Positions 1 to 9,183 of a stretch of DNA of 64,000 nt are shown piece by piece. The notes under the pieces were generated by a model. That model was not told where the DNA came from. It saw nothing but the letters and a program-made list of their open reading frames with translations, and did no database searches. Within the stretch, counting starts at the first letter, position 1. Every line of letters starts with the position of its first letter. The position numbers were made by a program, and so were the translations under genes. The DNA comes from Candidatus Nanoarchaeia archaeon (GTDB lineage: Archaea > Nanobdellota > Nanobdellia > SCGC-AAA011-G17 > JACPNG01): the NCBI GenBank assembly GCA_028714095.1, contig JAQTMY010000002.1, positions 264,636 through 328,635 on the forward strand. Direction: 5' to 3'.

Positions 1-1
1 T

Positions 2-250
2 ATTATCCTTTTCGAAGAAAAACCCTTAGAACCAAAATCAAACTACGCAAGCACCGCAGTTTATATCTATCCAAAAGAAAAACTAAATTTAATAGAAGCA
101 TATCTTAAAGGTAAAAATAATCCAGAAGGTCCGGGTAATTTACTTCAGTATTATTACAATAAAGAAAGGATTCATTGTTTTATTTCAAAAGAACCTTGGT
201 TTGATGTAGGAAGCATAGAAGTTTATGATAAGGTAAAAAATGGAATATGA
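2..250 (+). CDS. Sugar nucleotidyltransferase, C-terminal part (5' truncated by window edge)
   Basis: Open frame from base 2 to TGA at 248-250: IILFEEKPLEPKSNYASTAVYIYPKEKL...NLLQYYYNKE...WFDVGSIEVYDKVKNGI, resembling the glucose-1-phosphate thymidylyltransferase type. Confidence 0.7.
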   Translation: MILFEEKPLEPKSNYASTAVYIYPKEKLNLIEAYLKGKNNPEGPGNLLQYYYNKERIHCFISKEPWFDVGSIEVYDKVKNGI

Positions 251-494
251 TTTAGAATTGGAAAAAGCTGTAAAGGAAATTAAAAAATCCAAAGCAAAAA
301 AAGTATTAATCCAGTTGCCAGATGGTTTAAAGCCAGAAGCAACTAAAATAGTTAAATATTTAAAAGAAAAAACTAAAGCAGATATATTCATTTGGTTAGG
401 ATCTTGTTATGGAGCATGTGATATTCCAAATACAAAAGATTTTGACTTATTGATCCAGTGGGGGCATTCAAAATGGCAAAAGACGAACAGGTAG
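240..494 (+). pseudogene. Truncated Dph2-like (diphthamide synthase) N-terminal fragment
   Basis: KKVLIQLPDGLKPEATKI...LGSCYGACDIPNTKDFDLLIQWGHS matches the start of archaeal Dph2 (YGACD Cys, GHS), but the ORF ends at 84 aa instead of more than 300. Confidence 0.65.
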
Positions 495-709
495 GATTTC
501 ATAAAGGTTCATTGGCAACTTTAATCAAAGAGAGGCAGGAAATGACAAGGATAATCACCATAGTAGATCAATTAATCCAGATGCATATCAAGGCATTAAA
601 AGATTTAGGTGTTGATATTGAAAAAGAGGTCAAGGAAACAGAAGAACTACTCAAAAAAGCAAAAGAACCAAAGAAATTTGACGAGGATATAGCAGATAAA
701 TTATTCTAA
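473..709 (+). CDS. Small helical hypothetical protein
   Basis: ORF 458..709 with likely ATG at 473 (MAKDEQVGFHKGSLATLIKERQEM...). Confidence 0.6.
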   Translation: MAKDEQVGFHKGSLATLIKERQEMTRIITIVDQLIQMHIKALKDLGVDIEKEVKETEELLKKAKEPKKFDEDIADKLF

Positions 710-713
710 CTCA

Positions 714-1676
714 TTAAAAAGGAAAGTAATTATATTTATGAACCTTAATAAGTCTTAAAATGTCAAAATCTTTTATTATACTCGAAAATTCCTTTCTCAG
801 CTCAGTTAGTGTCTGATAAAGCTCATCTTCAGTCTCTGTTTCAAACTCAATTTCAATATCCCAAGAACCAATAAGCTTTAAGATCTGTACTACTCTCTTA
901 TGATTTGAAACATAAATCTTTAGTCTCTGTTCTGCCTTATCATTAAAATTTTTTGTCCTTACCATCAGTTTATAATATTTTACCCCAATGTTCTGGAGAT
1001 TTAATTCACAGCCAAACTTAATGATTATATTTTCCTTGGCCAATTTTCTCAGTCTATAGCTTATGATATCTCTTGTTAATTTTGTTTTTTTCACTAGATT
1101 AACTATAGAAATTCTTGAATTCGTTGATAACTCTTTTAGAATTTTTTTGTCTATCTCATCTAGTCTATAGATTTCTATTGGGATACCATAAACAAATTCC
1201 AGTGGTTTTGTTTCCCCCAGATATTTCCTTGGATAGATTGAAGACGATTCAGTCATTAAAATCTCTTTGTCCAGGATAAAATTTGAAAAAATATTCATAA
1301 ATTCCCTAAGGATCTTACCAAACTCATAATTGGATTTTGCAAGGAAAGACACAGTTAAATCCCATCTTCCTCTTGTCTGAACCACCCAGATTGCATCCTT
1401 TAGGTTTAACCAGTAATTGATTATCCTTTCCTCATCTTCAGAGGTTAGATTCTGAAATTTAAAATAAGATTTGTACTGGGAAAGCCCCAGCTTTGTAAAA
1501 TTAAGTATAGTATAATACTCAAAGATTACATTGTTTTTTTCAAGCCTGTTTATTCTGTATTCTACTGCAGGTTTGCTTAGTTTAACCTTTTTAGCAATCT
1601 GGCTATTTGAATATCTTGCATTTTCATTTAATATGTTCAGTATCTTTATATTCTTTAAATCTAATTTTAGGGTCAT
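714..1676 (-). CDS. Tandem Lrp/AsnC-type transcriptional regulator (two wHTH + ligand-domain units)
   Basis: Two HTH segments: LDLKNIKILNILNENARYSNSQIAKKVKLSKPAVEYRINRLEKNNVI and LDEIDKKILKELSTNSRISIVNLVKKTKLTRDIISYRLRKLAKENII. Confidence 0.85.
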   Translation of the reverse strand: MTLKLDLKNIKILNILNENARYSNSQIAKKVKLSKPAVEYRINRLEKNNVIFEYYTILNFTKLGLSQYKSYFKFQNLTSEDEERIINYWLNLKDAIWVVQTRGRWDLTVSFLAKSNYEFGKILREFMNIFSNFILDKEILMTESSSIYPRKYLGETKPLEFVYGIPIEIYRLDEIDKKILKELSTNSRISIVNLVKKTKLTRDIISYRLRKLAKENIIIKFGCELNLQNIGVKYYKLMVRTKNFNDKAEQRLKIYVSNHKRVVQILKLIGSWDIEIEFETETEDELYQTLTELRKEFSSIIKDFDILRLIKVHKYNYFPF

Positions 1677-1687
1677 GTTTTATAATA

Positions 1688-1715
1688 TACGTAACTTATT
1701 TATAAATTTTACGTA
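1688..1715. promoter_or_regulatory. Inverted repeat TACGTAA-N14-TTACGTA spanning a TATA-like TTTATAAAT
   Basis: TACGTAA at 1688-1694 and TTACGTA at 1709-1715 are perfect reverse complements, just upstream of the Lrp-type gene start. Confidence 0.5.
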
Positions 1716-1795
1716 AAAGTAAGAAAAACATAAAAAAAGTATTAAATATCATGTTAGACCTACTAGAAGATAACTAAAAGTCGAGGTAAACCAAA

Positions 1796-2608
1796 ATGTC
1801 AGTTAAAGAGCATCCAGAAATAATCCTTATGAGACACTCAGAGTGTCAGGAAAAACAAGAAGGAGCAAGTATCATTAAAGAAAACCTAACTATGAAAGGG
1901 ATTGAGAAAGTCCTTGGGTTTGGTAAAATCGTTAAGAAAAACATAATCGAAATAAATTCTTCAGAAGAACCAAGAGCACTAGCTACAGCCTATCTCCTGG
2001 GCAAGTCTGCAAAAGGAGAAGAAATAGAAAACAATGCTCTTAGTTATTTATCAAGCCTACCTAACCTAAGAGGATTAGATAATGCAGAATACAATAAAAT
2101 TTTGGATTATTTTAAAATAAATAAAGTTATTGTTACTTCTGACCTAAATCCTATAGATATCACTGAAGAATTTCGTAAAGAAATTATGCAAAAAGAGCTT
2201 GGCGATAAATATAAGGATAGGAATGCTAGGGTTGGTTATGTTGTTACTCACAATGATCCAGTAGAATGCCCGGTAGGCAAAGCTGCATGCGCAATTAGCT
2301 ATGTCCTAGAATCAAAAATCAAAGAATTTGATGGGGATGACGGAAGCATTTTTGCAGTATCCCATGCTCCAAACCTAGAATCTTGGCTTGAAGAACAACA
2401 AGAAGGTGCATTTATAGAAATATTAGGATATAAATCTCTCAAACAACTAGAGCCTATTAAGATATTTAGATGTGGGAATGTTTATGTAGCCCAAATTGAA
2501 ACAAGGAACAAAGAATTACAGATCCCCGAATCCAAGATTAAATATCAAGCCGAACAATACAGTCTGGGGATGATGCTAAAGGATATAGATAATAACACGC
2601 CTGTGTAA
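1796..2608 (+). CDS. Histidine phosphatase superfamily-like protein
   Basis: IILMRHSE (RHG-like), EEPRALATAYLLG (second Arg), VSHAPNLESW (second His). Confidence 0.65.
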   Translation: MSVKEHPEIILMRHSECQEKQEGASIIKENLTMKGIEKVLGFGKIVKKNIIEINSSEEPRALATAYLLGKSAKGEEIENNALSYLSSLPNLRGLDNAEYNKILDYFKINKVIVTSDLNPIDITEEFRKEIMQKELGDKYKDRNARVGYVVTHNDPVECPVGKAACAISYVLESKIKEFDGDDGSIFAVSHAPNLESWLEEQQEGAFIEILGYKSLKQLEPIKIFRCGNVYVAQIETRNKELQIPESKIKYQAEQYSLGMMLKDIDNNTPV

Positions 2609-2629
2609 TCAGTTAGCTTAGGATATTAA

Positions 2630-4069
2630 ATGGAATGGATAAAAACAACTCAAAAGTCTGTACCTCTCCTCGCAAGGTATTTAGCTACTAAGCATTCCCT
2701 AGGGATGTATATCTCTGAAACAATTTTACATAATCTAAAGATAAATCATTATAAATACGTTCATAGTGATAATTATGTACAAGCATTTTTTAGTAAGGAA
2801 GAATTAGACGATCTTTATTTATTGTTAGGGAATGCGATAGAATCTGGAAAAACAAATGACTTCCTAAGAGATTATAGGCTATGCGGATTGGAATTAATTA
2901 ATTTCTGCAGATTTATTAATAATAAGAGACTAGATATTCTATCTAATTCAGAAATTAACAAACTACTCGAGCAATGGATCCAAAAATATACAAAACTTCT
3001 TGGACATGTATATAATGGGAACTTCTGTGTTAATATTGCTACACAAAAAGTGCTGGAATCATTATCCAAAAAGGATGAAGATGAAGAGTTCAGGATCTTA
3101 ACCGAACCATTGGCAGAAACAGAAATTAAAAAAAGACAAAGACGTATCCTATCTTTTTTGAAATCAATCAACTATCCAGACAAAGAATTCCCAGAATTTT
3201 CCAAGCTCAGCTTAGAGTCCAGAGAAGAATTACTTGGCATTCATGAAACCTATCGTTATCTGGGTTCAATCTTCCTTACAACTAATAAATACCCTTACTT
3301 TGAGGATTTTCTAGATGAAATAAAAAGTTTATCTAACCCAAAAGAAGAACAGGAAAGTTTACAAAAACGTAAAGAAGAGATTCTTGATAAGTTAAATCTC
3401 AATGAAAAAACCAAAAAATTAGTAGACGAGCTAACCCAATTAGCTTATTATCGTACCGAGCTCCTCTCTTATATTCAAAAAGCAGAATACTATTCTGTAA
3501 ACTTATTTGAAGAAGTAGCAAGGAGATTAAAATTATCATATAAAGAATTAGTGCACATGACTGAAGAGGAAATACAACAGAGTTTATTGGAACAAACACC
3601 AACTATTTCTCAAGAGCAAATTATCTCCAGATTTGAAAATTATTATATTGAATTGGTGGATGGAAGAGTAAGAGTATCTTTACCAGAAAAAGAAACAATA
3701 GATAAAGAAAACATCCGAGAAATAAAAGGAAACTGTGCATCAAGAGGAAAAGCAACAGGAAGAGTTAAAATTATTCGTAATTCTTCAGAAATTTCAAAAC
3801 TAAATCAAGGAGAAATATTAGTTACTTTCATGACAACCCCCGATTATGTTATGGCTATGCAAAAAGCAGCAGCCATTGTAACAAATGATGGTGGAGCAAC
3901 CTGCCATGCTGCAATCATTTCTAGAGAATTAGGAGTTCCATGCATAGTAGGAACAGAGATAGCTACAAGAGTCTTAGAAGATGGAGACTTGGTAGAGGTA
4001 GATGCCACAAATGAAATTATAAAAATCATTGAAAAAAATACAGATATAACCTCATCAAATAAATTTTAA
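2630..4069 (+). CDS. Helical protein with C-terminal PEP-utilising swivelling (phosphohistidine) domain
   Basis: GKATGRVKIIRN...GEILVTFMTTPDYVMAMQKAAAIVTNDGGATCHAAIISRELGVPCIVGT; no recognisable ATP-grasp or PEP-binding TIM barrel. Confidence 0.8.
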   Translation: MEWIKTTQKSVPLLARYLATKHSLGMYISETILHNLKINHYKYVHSDNYVQAFFSKEELDDLYLLLGNAIESGKTNDFLRDYRLCGLELINFCRFINNKRLDILSNSEINKLLEQWIQKYTKLLGHVYNGNFCVNIATQKVLESLSKKDEDEEFRILTEPLAETEIKKRQRRILSFLKSINYPDKEFPEFSKLSLESREELLGIHETYRYLGSIFLTTNKYPYFEDFLDEIKSLSNPKEEQESLQKRKEEILDKLNLNEKTKKLVDELTQLAYYRTELLSYIQKAEYYSVNLFEEVARRLKLSYKELVHMTEEEIQQSLLEQTPTISQEQIISRFENYYIELVDGRVRVSLPEKETIDKENIREIKGNCASRGKATGRVKIIRNSSEISKLNQGEILVTFMTTPDYVMAMQKAAAIVTNDGGATCHAAIISRELGVPCIVGTEIATRVLEDGDLVEVDATNEIIKIIEKNTDITSSNKF

Positions 4070-5082
4070 TTCCTATCTCTTTCCTGCAAGAATATCTCAA
4101 CAAATATTTCTAGTAAAGCTAAAATTAAAGGTCCTAGTAAAATTCCCATTACTCCAAACAGAATAATCCCTCCTAGCCCCCCAATTAATACTAAAACAGG
4201 ATGGATATTTGATTTGTCTCCTAAGACTTTTGGTTTGATGATTAAATCCATCAGTAAATAAACTATACCAAAGCATAATATAGTTAATAAAATCCCCCCC
4301 AGCACATTTCCTTTTGTGATTTCAATTAAAACAACAGGAACCCAGACAAAGGCAGGGCCTACAACAGGCAGGACAGCAAAGATAAAGGTAAGGAATCCTA
4401 ACAAAAAGATAGATCCTATATTTGTCAGCCCAATCAAATTAAATACAAAAAATAATAAAGATAAGATTATCGCCTGAATAAAAGCGATTAGTATTAATCC
4501 ATAAAAGAATCCACTCAGTGCCATTTTGGATTTATCAAAAATCTTGATTTTGTGGTCCTCTTTCACAGGCAAAAGATCCTTGATTTTTTTTAATAAGTCT
4601 TCTCCTGTCAAAAAGGTAAAGAACATTACAAAGAACAAAACAAAAATATTCAATATCTTTTGTGGCAAAGACAATATAAATGAAGCAGAAGACTGGATTA
4701 AAACTTTCAAAATATCCTGTAAGCCAGTCTTGATATAACCGATAAGCTCCTGGTTACTTAGAAAGCTATTCAAAAAAGACCAATCAAAGTTCTTAAGGAA
4801 CTGGAAAAACTCAATAGCATCATTCAGAAAACTTGAAATAATGAAAAATAAAGGAACCACAACAATAACAATAACCAAAAATACAGTCAAAAAAGCAGCA
4901 AGATTTTTATTGCTAATCTTGTTCCTTATCCACTTGTAGATTGGATATAAAAAATAAGTCAAGACAAAAGCAGCAATTATTGAAACTAAAAATGGCTTAA
5001 TCACTAAAAAAGATAGATACAACACAAAAATAAAAACCGCCATAAATAAATACCAATTTCTGTTTTTTATCTCATCTTTCAT
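4066..5082 (-). CDS. AI-2E family (PerM/YdiK-like) membrane protein
   Basis: Multi-TM protein with the characteristic C-terminal region DLIIKPKVLGDKSNIHPVLVLIGGLGGIILFGVMGILLGPLILA. Confidence 0.9.
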   Translation of the reverse strand: MKDEIKNRNWYLFMAVFIFVLYLSFLVIKPFLVSIIAAFVLTYFLYPIYKWIRNKISNKNLAAFLTVFLVIVIVVVPLFFIISSFLNDAIEFFQFLKNFDWSFLNSFLSNQELIGYIKTGLQDILKVLIQSSASFILSLPQKILNIFVLFFVMFFTFLTGEDLLKKIKDLLPVKEDHKIKIFDKSKMALSGFFYGLILIAFIQAIILSLLFFVFNLIGLTNIGSIFLLGFLTFIFAVLPVVGPAFVWVPVVLIEITKGNVLGGILLTILCFGIVYLLMDLIIKPKVLGDKSNIHPVLVLIGGLGGIILFGVMGILLGPLILALLEIFVEIFLQERDRN

Positions 5083-5163
5083 AACCCTAACAAATAATCA
5101 AAATATATAAAATTAATGGTAAATCACCAGAAAACTTAAAAACCATCTATCCAACAGATATAT

Positions 5164-5499
5164 ATGGAAAAAGCCATAATAGGCCTAATAGAGGACATAA
5201 AAATAATAAGTAACAATAAGGGGGAGTTGTTTAAGGCAAAGATAGATACAGGAGCAGACACTAGTTCTCTGGATTTATCAATAGCAACAAGGCTAAATCT
5301 CAAACTGGTTGGGATGGCTTCTATAAAATCCGCAGCAGGAAAATCAAAAAGGGGAAAAGTAACAGCAAGGATAATCTTAGCAGAAAAAGAGATGGATGCA
5401 GAATTTACAATTGCAGATCGATCTGATATGAACTTTCCGGTATTAATAGGGAAAAATATCCTAACTAAAGGATTTTTGATAGATCCGACTAAAGAATGA
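5164..5499 (+). CDS. Retropepsin-like aspartic protease, RimB/ATP-dependent zinc protease family
   Basis: KAKIDTGADTSSLDL (DTGA motif), FPVLIGKNIL; coupled to RimK-like gene. Confidence 0.8.
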   Translation: MEKAIIGLIEDIKIISNNKGELFKAKIDTGADTSSLDLSIATRLNLKLVGMASIKSAAGKSKRGKVTARIILAEKEMDAEFTIADRSDMNFPVLIGKNILTKGFLIDPTKE

Positions 5500-6557
5500 A
5501 ATTAGCAATAATAAGTCTTGGAGGGAAAAGCAGTCTTGAAATAAAAGAATATGCTAAAGAATATTTTGAAGAAGTTGATCAAATAGATATAAGAAAAATA
5601 GCAGTAAGCGTAAGTTCTCAGGGCTTGAAAGTATTATATGAGAATCAGGAGTTAAAGGAATATGATTGCGTTTATATAAGAGGTTCTTTTAAATATGCAT
5701 TAATACAAAGAGCTATTACTTATGCACTACAGGGGGGATGTTATCTTCCAATAGACGCAGAAGCTTTCTCATATGCCCATGATAAATTCCTAACAACGAT
5801 ACCCTTAGAAAAAAACAAGGTAGAATTTCCAGGAACTTACCTATGTCCAAACACAGAAGAAGCAAAAAAACTTCTTGAAAAGGTAAACTATCCGATAATA
5901 ATCAAAATCCCTTCAGGAACACAAGGAAAGGGAGTTTTGTTTGCAGATTCAACAGAGTCTGGAAAATCAATACTTGATGCTTTAGAAATATTTAATCAGC
6001 CAAATATAATTCAGGAATACATAGAAACAAACGGAACCGATTTAAGAGTAATTGTTGGAGGGGATAAAATACTTGCAGCAATGAAAAGAACTGCAGGATT
6101 CAGGGAGGTAAGGGCAAACATACACGCCGGGGGTAAAGGAGAAAAAATAGAAGTTAGTGAAGATATAAGAGATCTTGCAATAAGGGCCTCTCAGGCAATA
6201 AAAGCAGACATATGCGCAATAGATATTCTACAAGCCGGAATTAGAAATTATGTTCTCGAAATAAATCTTTCTCCAGGTCTTGCTGGAATCAGTGAAGCAG
6301 TAGGAAAAAGGGTAGCAGAGGATGTAGCAAAATTTTTGGCAAATAAGACAAAAGAATATCTTGACAAGAAACAAGCACAAAGTGGAGTGGGAATTATTGA
6401 TATAGCGGATGAAAAAAGAGAAATAATCACCAATCTTAAAATAAAAGAGGAGGTAATAAAACTTCCTCAGATTATAACAAAGCTTACAGGACTTTTGAAC
6501 AATGAAGAAGTAATAATTGTTACCAAAAAAGGCAGAATCATTATAAAAAGGTCGTGA
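5496..6557 (+). CDS. RimK-family ATP-grasp ligase with extra C-terminal domain
   Basis: YPIIIKIPSGTQGKGVLFADS, IQEYIETNGTDLRVIVGGDKILAAMKR, VLEINLSPGLAGISEA; ATG overlaps upstream stop. Confidence 0.85.
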   Translation: MKLAIISLGGKSSLEIKEYAKEYFEEVDQIDIRKIAVSVSSQGLKVLYENQELKEYDCVYIRGSFKYALIQRAITYALQGGCYLPIDAEAFSYAHDKFLTTIPLEKNKVEFPGTYLCPNTEEAKKLLEKVNYPIIIKIPSGTQGKGVLFADSTESGKSILDALEIFNQPNIIQEYIETNGTDLRVIVGGDKILAAMKRTAGFREVRANIHAGGKGEKIEVSEDIRDLAIRASQAIKADICAIDILQAGIRNYVLEINLSPGLAGISEAVGKRVAEDVAKFLANKTKEYLDKKQAQSGVGIIDIADEKREIITNLKIKEEVIKLPQIITKLTGLLNNEEVIIVTKKGRIIIKRS

Positions 6558-6616
6558 AACACTCCCCTTGAGTAGGTTAAAAACCCTTTTTAATCTTTCC
6601 TGCTTAGATAATCAAT

Positions 6617-7141
6617 ATGAAAAAGATAATTTATATTTTCACATTAATAATTTTAGTATCTTTAGTGCTAGCTAAAACTGAATCTATTGACTTGGAATTA
6701 GGCCAAAGTTATTTGATAGACAATAAAAACATAACTTTGTTAAGAATTAATCCACAGGAAGATAAAGTAATATTATGCATAAACAACGAAAACGTTATCC
6801 TATCAGAAGATGCTGGAAAAAATTTAAGGAATATTGTTCTTGAATTAAAGAATATTTACAGCAACGAGAAGATAAGACTAAAGATGGATTCAACATGCAA
6901 AGATTGCAAGTGTGATGAAAATTGTCTAAACTCTAATTGTTACAAAACAACAGCAGAAATAACTGGAGGAACCACCATTATTAATGAGATTGAACAAGAA
7001 CAAAAACCAATAGAACTAGAAGTAAAAAATTATAAGCCAAAAATTGTCCAAAAAGAAACTAATCTCCTGCCAGTAACAATTGTAATCATATTACTTATTA
7101 TAATCGCGCTGATAGCAATAGCTATTAGAAAAAAAGAATGA
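6617..7141 (+). CDS. Secreted, membrane-anchored hypothetical protein with Cys cluster
   Basis: N-terminal signal peptide-like segment, CKDCKCDENCLNSNC, C-terminal TM helix. Confidence 0.7.
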   Translation: MKKIIYIFTLIILVSLVLAKTESIDLELGQSYLIDNKNITLLRINPQEDKVILCINNENVILSEDAGKNLRNIVLELKNIYSNEKIRLKMDSTCKDCKCDENCLNSNCYKTTAEITGGTTIINEIEQEQKPIELEVKNYKPKIVQKETNLLPVTIVIILLIIIALIAIAIRKKE

Positions 7142-7146
7142 GGGAG

Positions 7147-7452
7147 TTACTCTTCCTCTTCAAGGTTCTCAGCCAGCTTTTCTTTATATATTTCAGCATG
7201 TTCTTCTGAACAAAATCTGCACGTTTTTCCATTAATTTTTTCCTCAACAAAAACCATTCCAAGAACTGCTTTGCATAGTGCACATTTAGTGGCTCTTTCC
7301 CCCTGATTATATCCCTGCATAAATCCATCTTCATAGCTGTCTAGTTCGTCTTCATCAACCATTTCTTCTCTGTCGTCCTCGTCATATATGTTATCTCCTT
7401 CTTCTTTTTCATAAGATTCATCTTCTTCAACGAAGTCTTCATCATCTTTCAT
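7147..7452 (-). CDS. Acidic protein with C-terminal Cys4 zinc-binding motif
   Basis: Long D/E-rich N-terminus, then CALCKAVLGMVFVEEKINGKTCRFCSEEHAE. Confidence 0.7.
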   Translation of the reverse strand: MKDDEDFVEEDESYEKEEGDNIYDEDDREEMVDEDELDSYEDGFMQGYNQGERATKCALCKAVLGMVFVEEKINGKTCRFCSEEHAEIYKEKLAENLEEEE

Positions 7453-7493
7453 ACAAAATAATATTAAGAAAAGTATATTTAAAATTTTCTAAA

Positions 7494-8750
7494 CTACAAA
7501 CCCCACTTCTCTATAGCTTGTCCAAGCTCATTTCTTTTTTTAGCATAAACCTCAAATCTAATTCCATTAAGATAAGCGTCCAAGGCCTGTCTTGCTGCAG
7601 TAGCCCCTGCCCTGGTCCCCCAGGGATGAGCATGAATACCCCCTCCAAAATTTAATACTACATTTTTTCCCATTTTGTCTACAACCTTCCCTATCATCAA
7701 AGGTTGCAGTCCTCCGGAAGCTACAGCCATAACCCTTCTTGTTCCATACCATCTCTGCTCAAAGAGTTCATCATACTTCTTTGTTTTCCTAAACTCAATC
7801 TCCCTCTCAGAATCCAGAGTTTCAGAGATATGGCTTCCCATCTTTCCAACCATCGCAGTTCCAATATGCAAGGTATCCACCCCAATTAATCTGAATATTT
7901 TTGCCAGGACTGCCATATTAATTCCCTCTTTCTCATCTCTCGTAAGTGCAGCATGCATAGCTCTATGAGCATGTATAGGCAATCTTGTATTATTCCTTAG
8001 AGTATTTACAGCACTAAATCCCGAAGTAAGAACGTCAACCATAACATAATTTCCGTTATTCTCCCTGACATAGTCTGCCCTTCTTAACATCTCAATTGTT
8101 TCAGCAGTAATGTTTGGCATATATAATTTAATTTCTCCAGTCTCACTCTCTGCCCTATCCCTCATCTTTAAAGTTACATCAATTCTTTTCCTGAACTTAT
8201 TAAAACTCATGTTTGTCAAATTCTCATCATCTTTGACAACATCACATCCTCCTCTCCAAGCCTCATAGGCTACTAATGCATGTCTTTTTTCATCAAGTCC
8301 AAGTTTTGGTTTTATTATAGTTCCAATAAAAGGTCTTTCCTTAATCTTAGTCAATTTTCTTATTCCCTCTATTCCATATCTAGGACCTTTAAAACTCTTG
8401 ACAAAAGTTCTGGGAAACCGTATATCAATTAATCTTAAATGCTTAACAAGTTTTAACCCAAAGACATTGCCGGCCAAACTGGATAATATCTGAGACATAT
8501 TTCCTTTTTCAAACAACTCAGGAGAATAAGCAACCTTAATGTAATTCCCATGTATAGAATAAACATGCGGGCTTAATCTTTTAGCAATAGATGCATCCAG
8601 GGTTCTTATATCTGTCCAAGTATCAATACTGCTTTCTCCAGCCAGATTATTTGCAACTTCTTTAACACTAACCCTATTGCCCTCAATATAATAACTTGCC
8701 AAGACCTCTTTATCCTTTGGTTTATACCCTATATCAATATAGTCCCTCAC
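7494..8750 (-). CDS. rbcL: RuBisCO large subunit, archaeal form III type
   Basis: GESSIDTWT, GTIIKPKLGL, GGCDVVKDDENLT, HAHRAMHAALTR, GTAMVGKMG, ASGGLQP, NFGGGIHAHPWG: catalytic positions intact. Confidence 0.95.
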   Translation of the reverse strand: MRDYIDIGYKPKDKEVLASYYIEGNRVSVKEVANNLAGESSIDTWTDIRTLDASIAKRLSPHVYSIHGNYIKVAYSPELFEKGNMSQILSSLAGNVFGLKLVKHLRLIDIRFPRTFVKSFKGPRYGIEGIRKLTKIKERPFIGTIIKPKLGLDEKRHALVAYEAWRGGCDVVKDDENLTNMSFNKFRKRIDVTLKMRDRAESETGEIKLYMPNITAETIEMLRRADYVRENNGNYVMVDVLTSGFSAVNTLRNNTRLPIHAHRAMHAALTRDEKEGINMAVLAKIFRLIGVDTLHIGTAMVGKMGSHISETLDSEREIEFRKTKKYDELFEQRWYGTRRVMAVASGGLQPLMIGKVVDKMGKNVVLNFGGGIHAHPWGTRAGATAARQALDAYLNGIRFEVYAKKRNELGQAIEKWGL

Positions 8751-9183
8751 TTTTATTTACCTCTTTTATAACACCATTTTCCATAACTTTATAGGTTTCA
8801 GGCAATATGCTTCTGCTCTGGCATCTCCCTACATAACTATCATTAACAAATTCAGCCATACATAATCCCTTACATTGATCCTTATCATAACATGAAAGTC
8901 CAGCATCTTCGTAAGTATAATCACACAAATGTTCTGATTCTATCCAAACCCCATTTTTAACCTTACAATCAGCTTCAAGTAAAATCTCTCCCTTATCAAG
9001 TCCTTGTTCCTTTATGTCATTAACTTCTTTCAAACCCATAATATCAAAATTAAATATCCCAAACACAACAGCCAAGAGTAGAGCCACTAAAATCACTCTT
9101 AAAATAAGCCCAGTAGCCTTAACAACCAAGATAATTATAAACGCAATAATTACCAGATATATTAACCCCAAGCTAAGATTCAT
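8734..9183 (-). CDS. Membrane protein with Cys-rich extracytoplasmic domain
   Basis: Two N-terminal TM segments, then DCKVKNGVWIESEHLCDYTYEDAGLSCYDKDQCKGLCMAEF...GRCQS; overlaps rbcL start. Confidence 0.7.
   Translation of the reverse strand: MNLSLGLIYLVIIAFIIILVVKATGLILRVILVALLLAVVFGIFNFDIMGLKEVNDIKEQGLDKGEILLEADCKVKNGVWIESEHLCDYTYEDAGLSCYDKDQCKGLCMAEFVNDSYVGRCQSRSILPETYKVMENGVIKEVNKSEGLY

Noticed and set aside
7567-7968. Extra ORFs overlapping rbcL in other frames (7567..7752, 7675..7968, 7704..7889)
   Set aside because: They lie within the conserved rbcL reading frame and have no recognisable motifs; shadow ORFs
7494-8750. RuBisCO-like protein (form IV, non-carboxylating)
   Set aside because: Catalytic motifs including KPKLGL, GGCDVVKDDEN and GK of loop 6 look intact, consistent with bona fide RuBisCO
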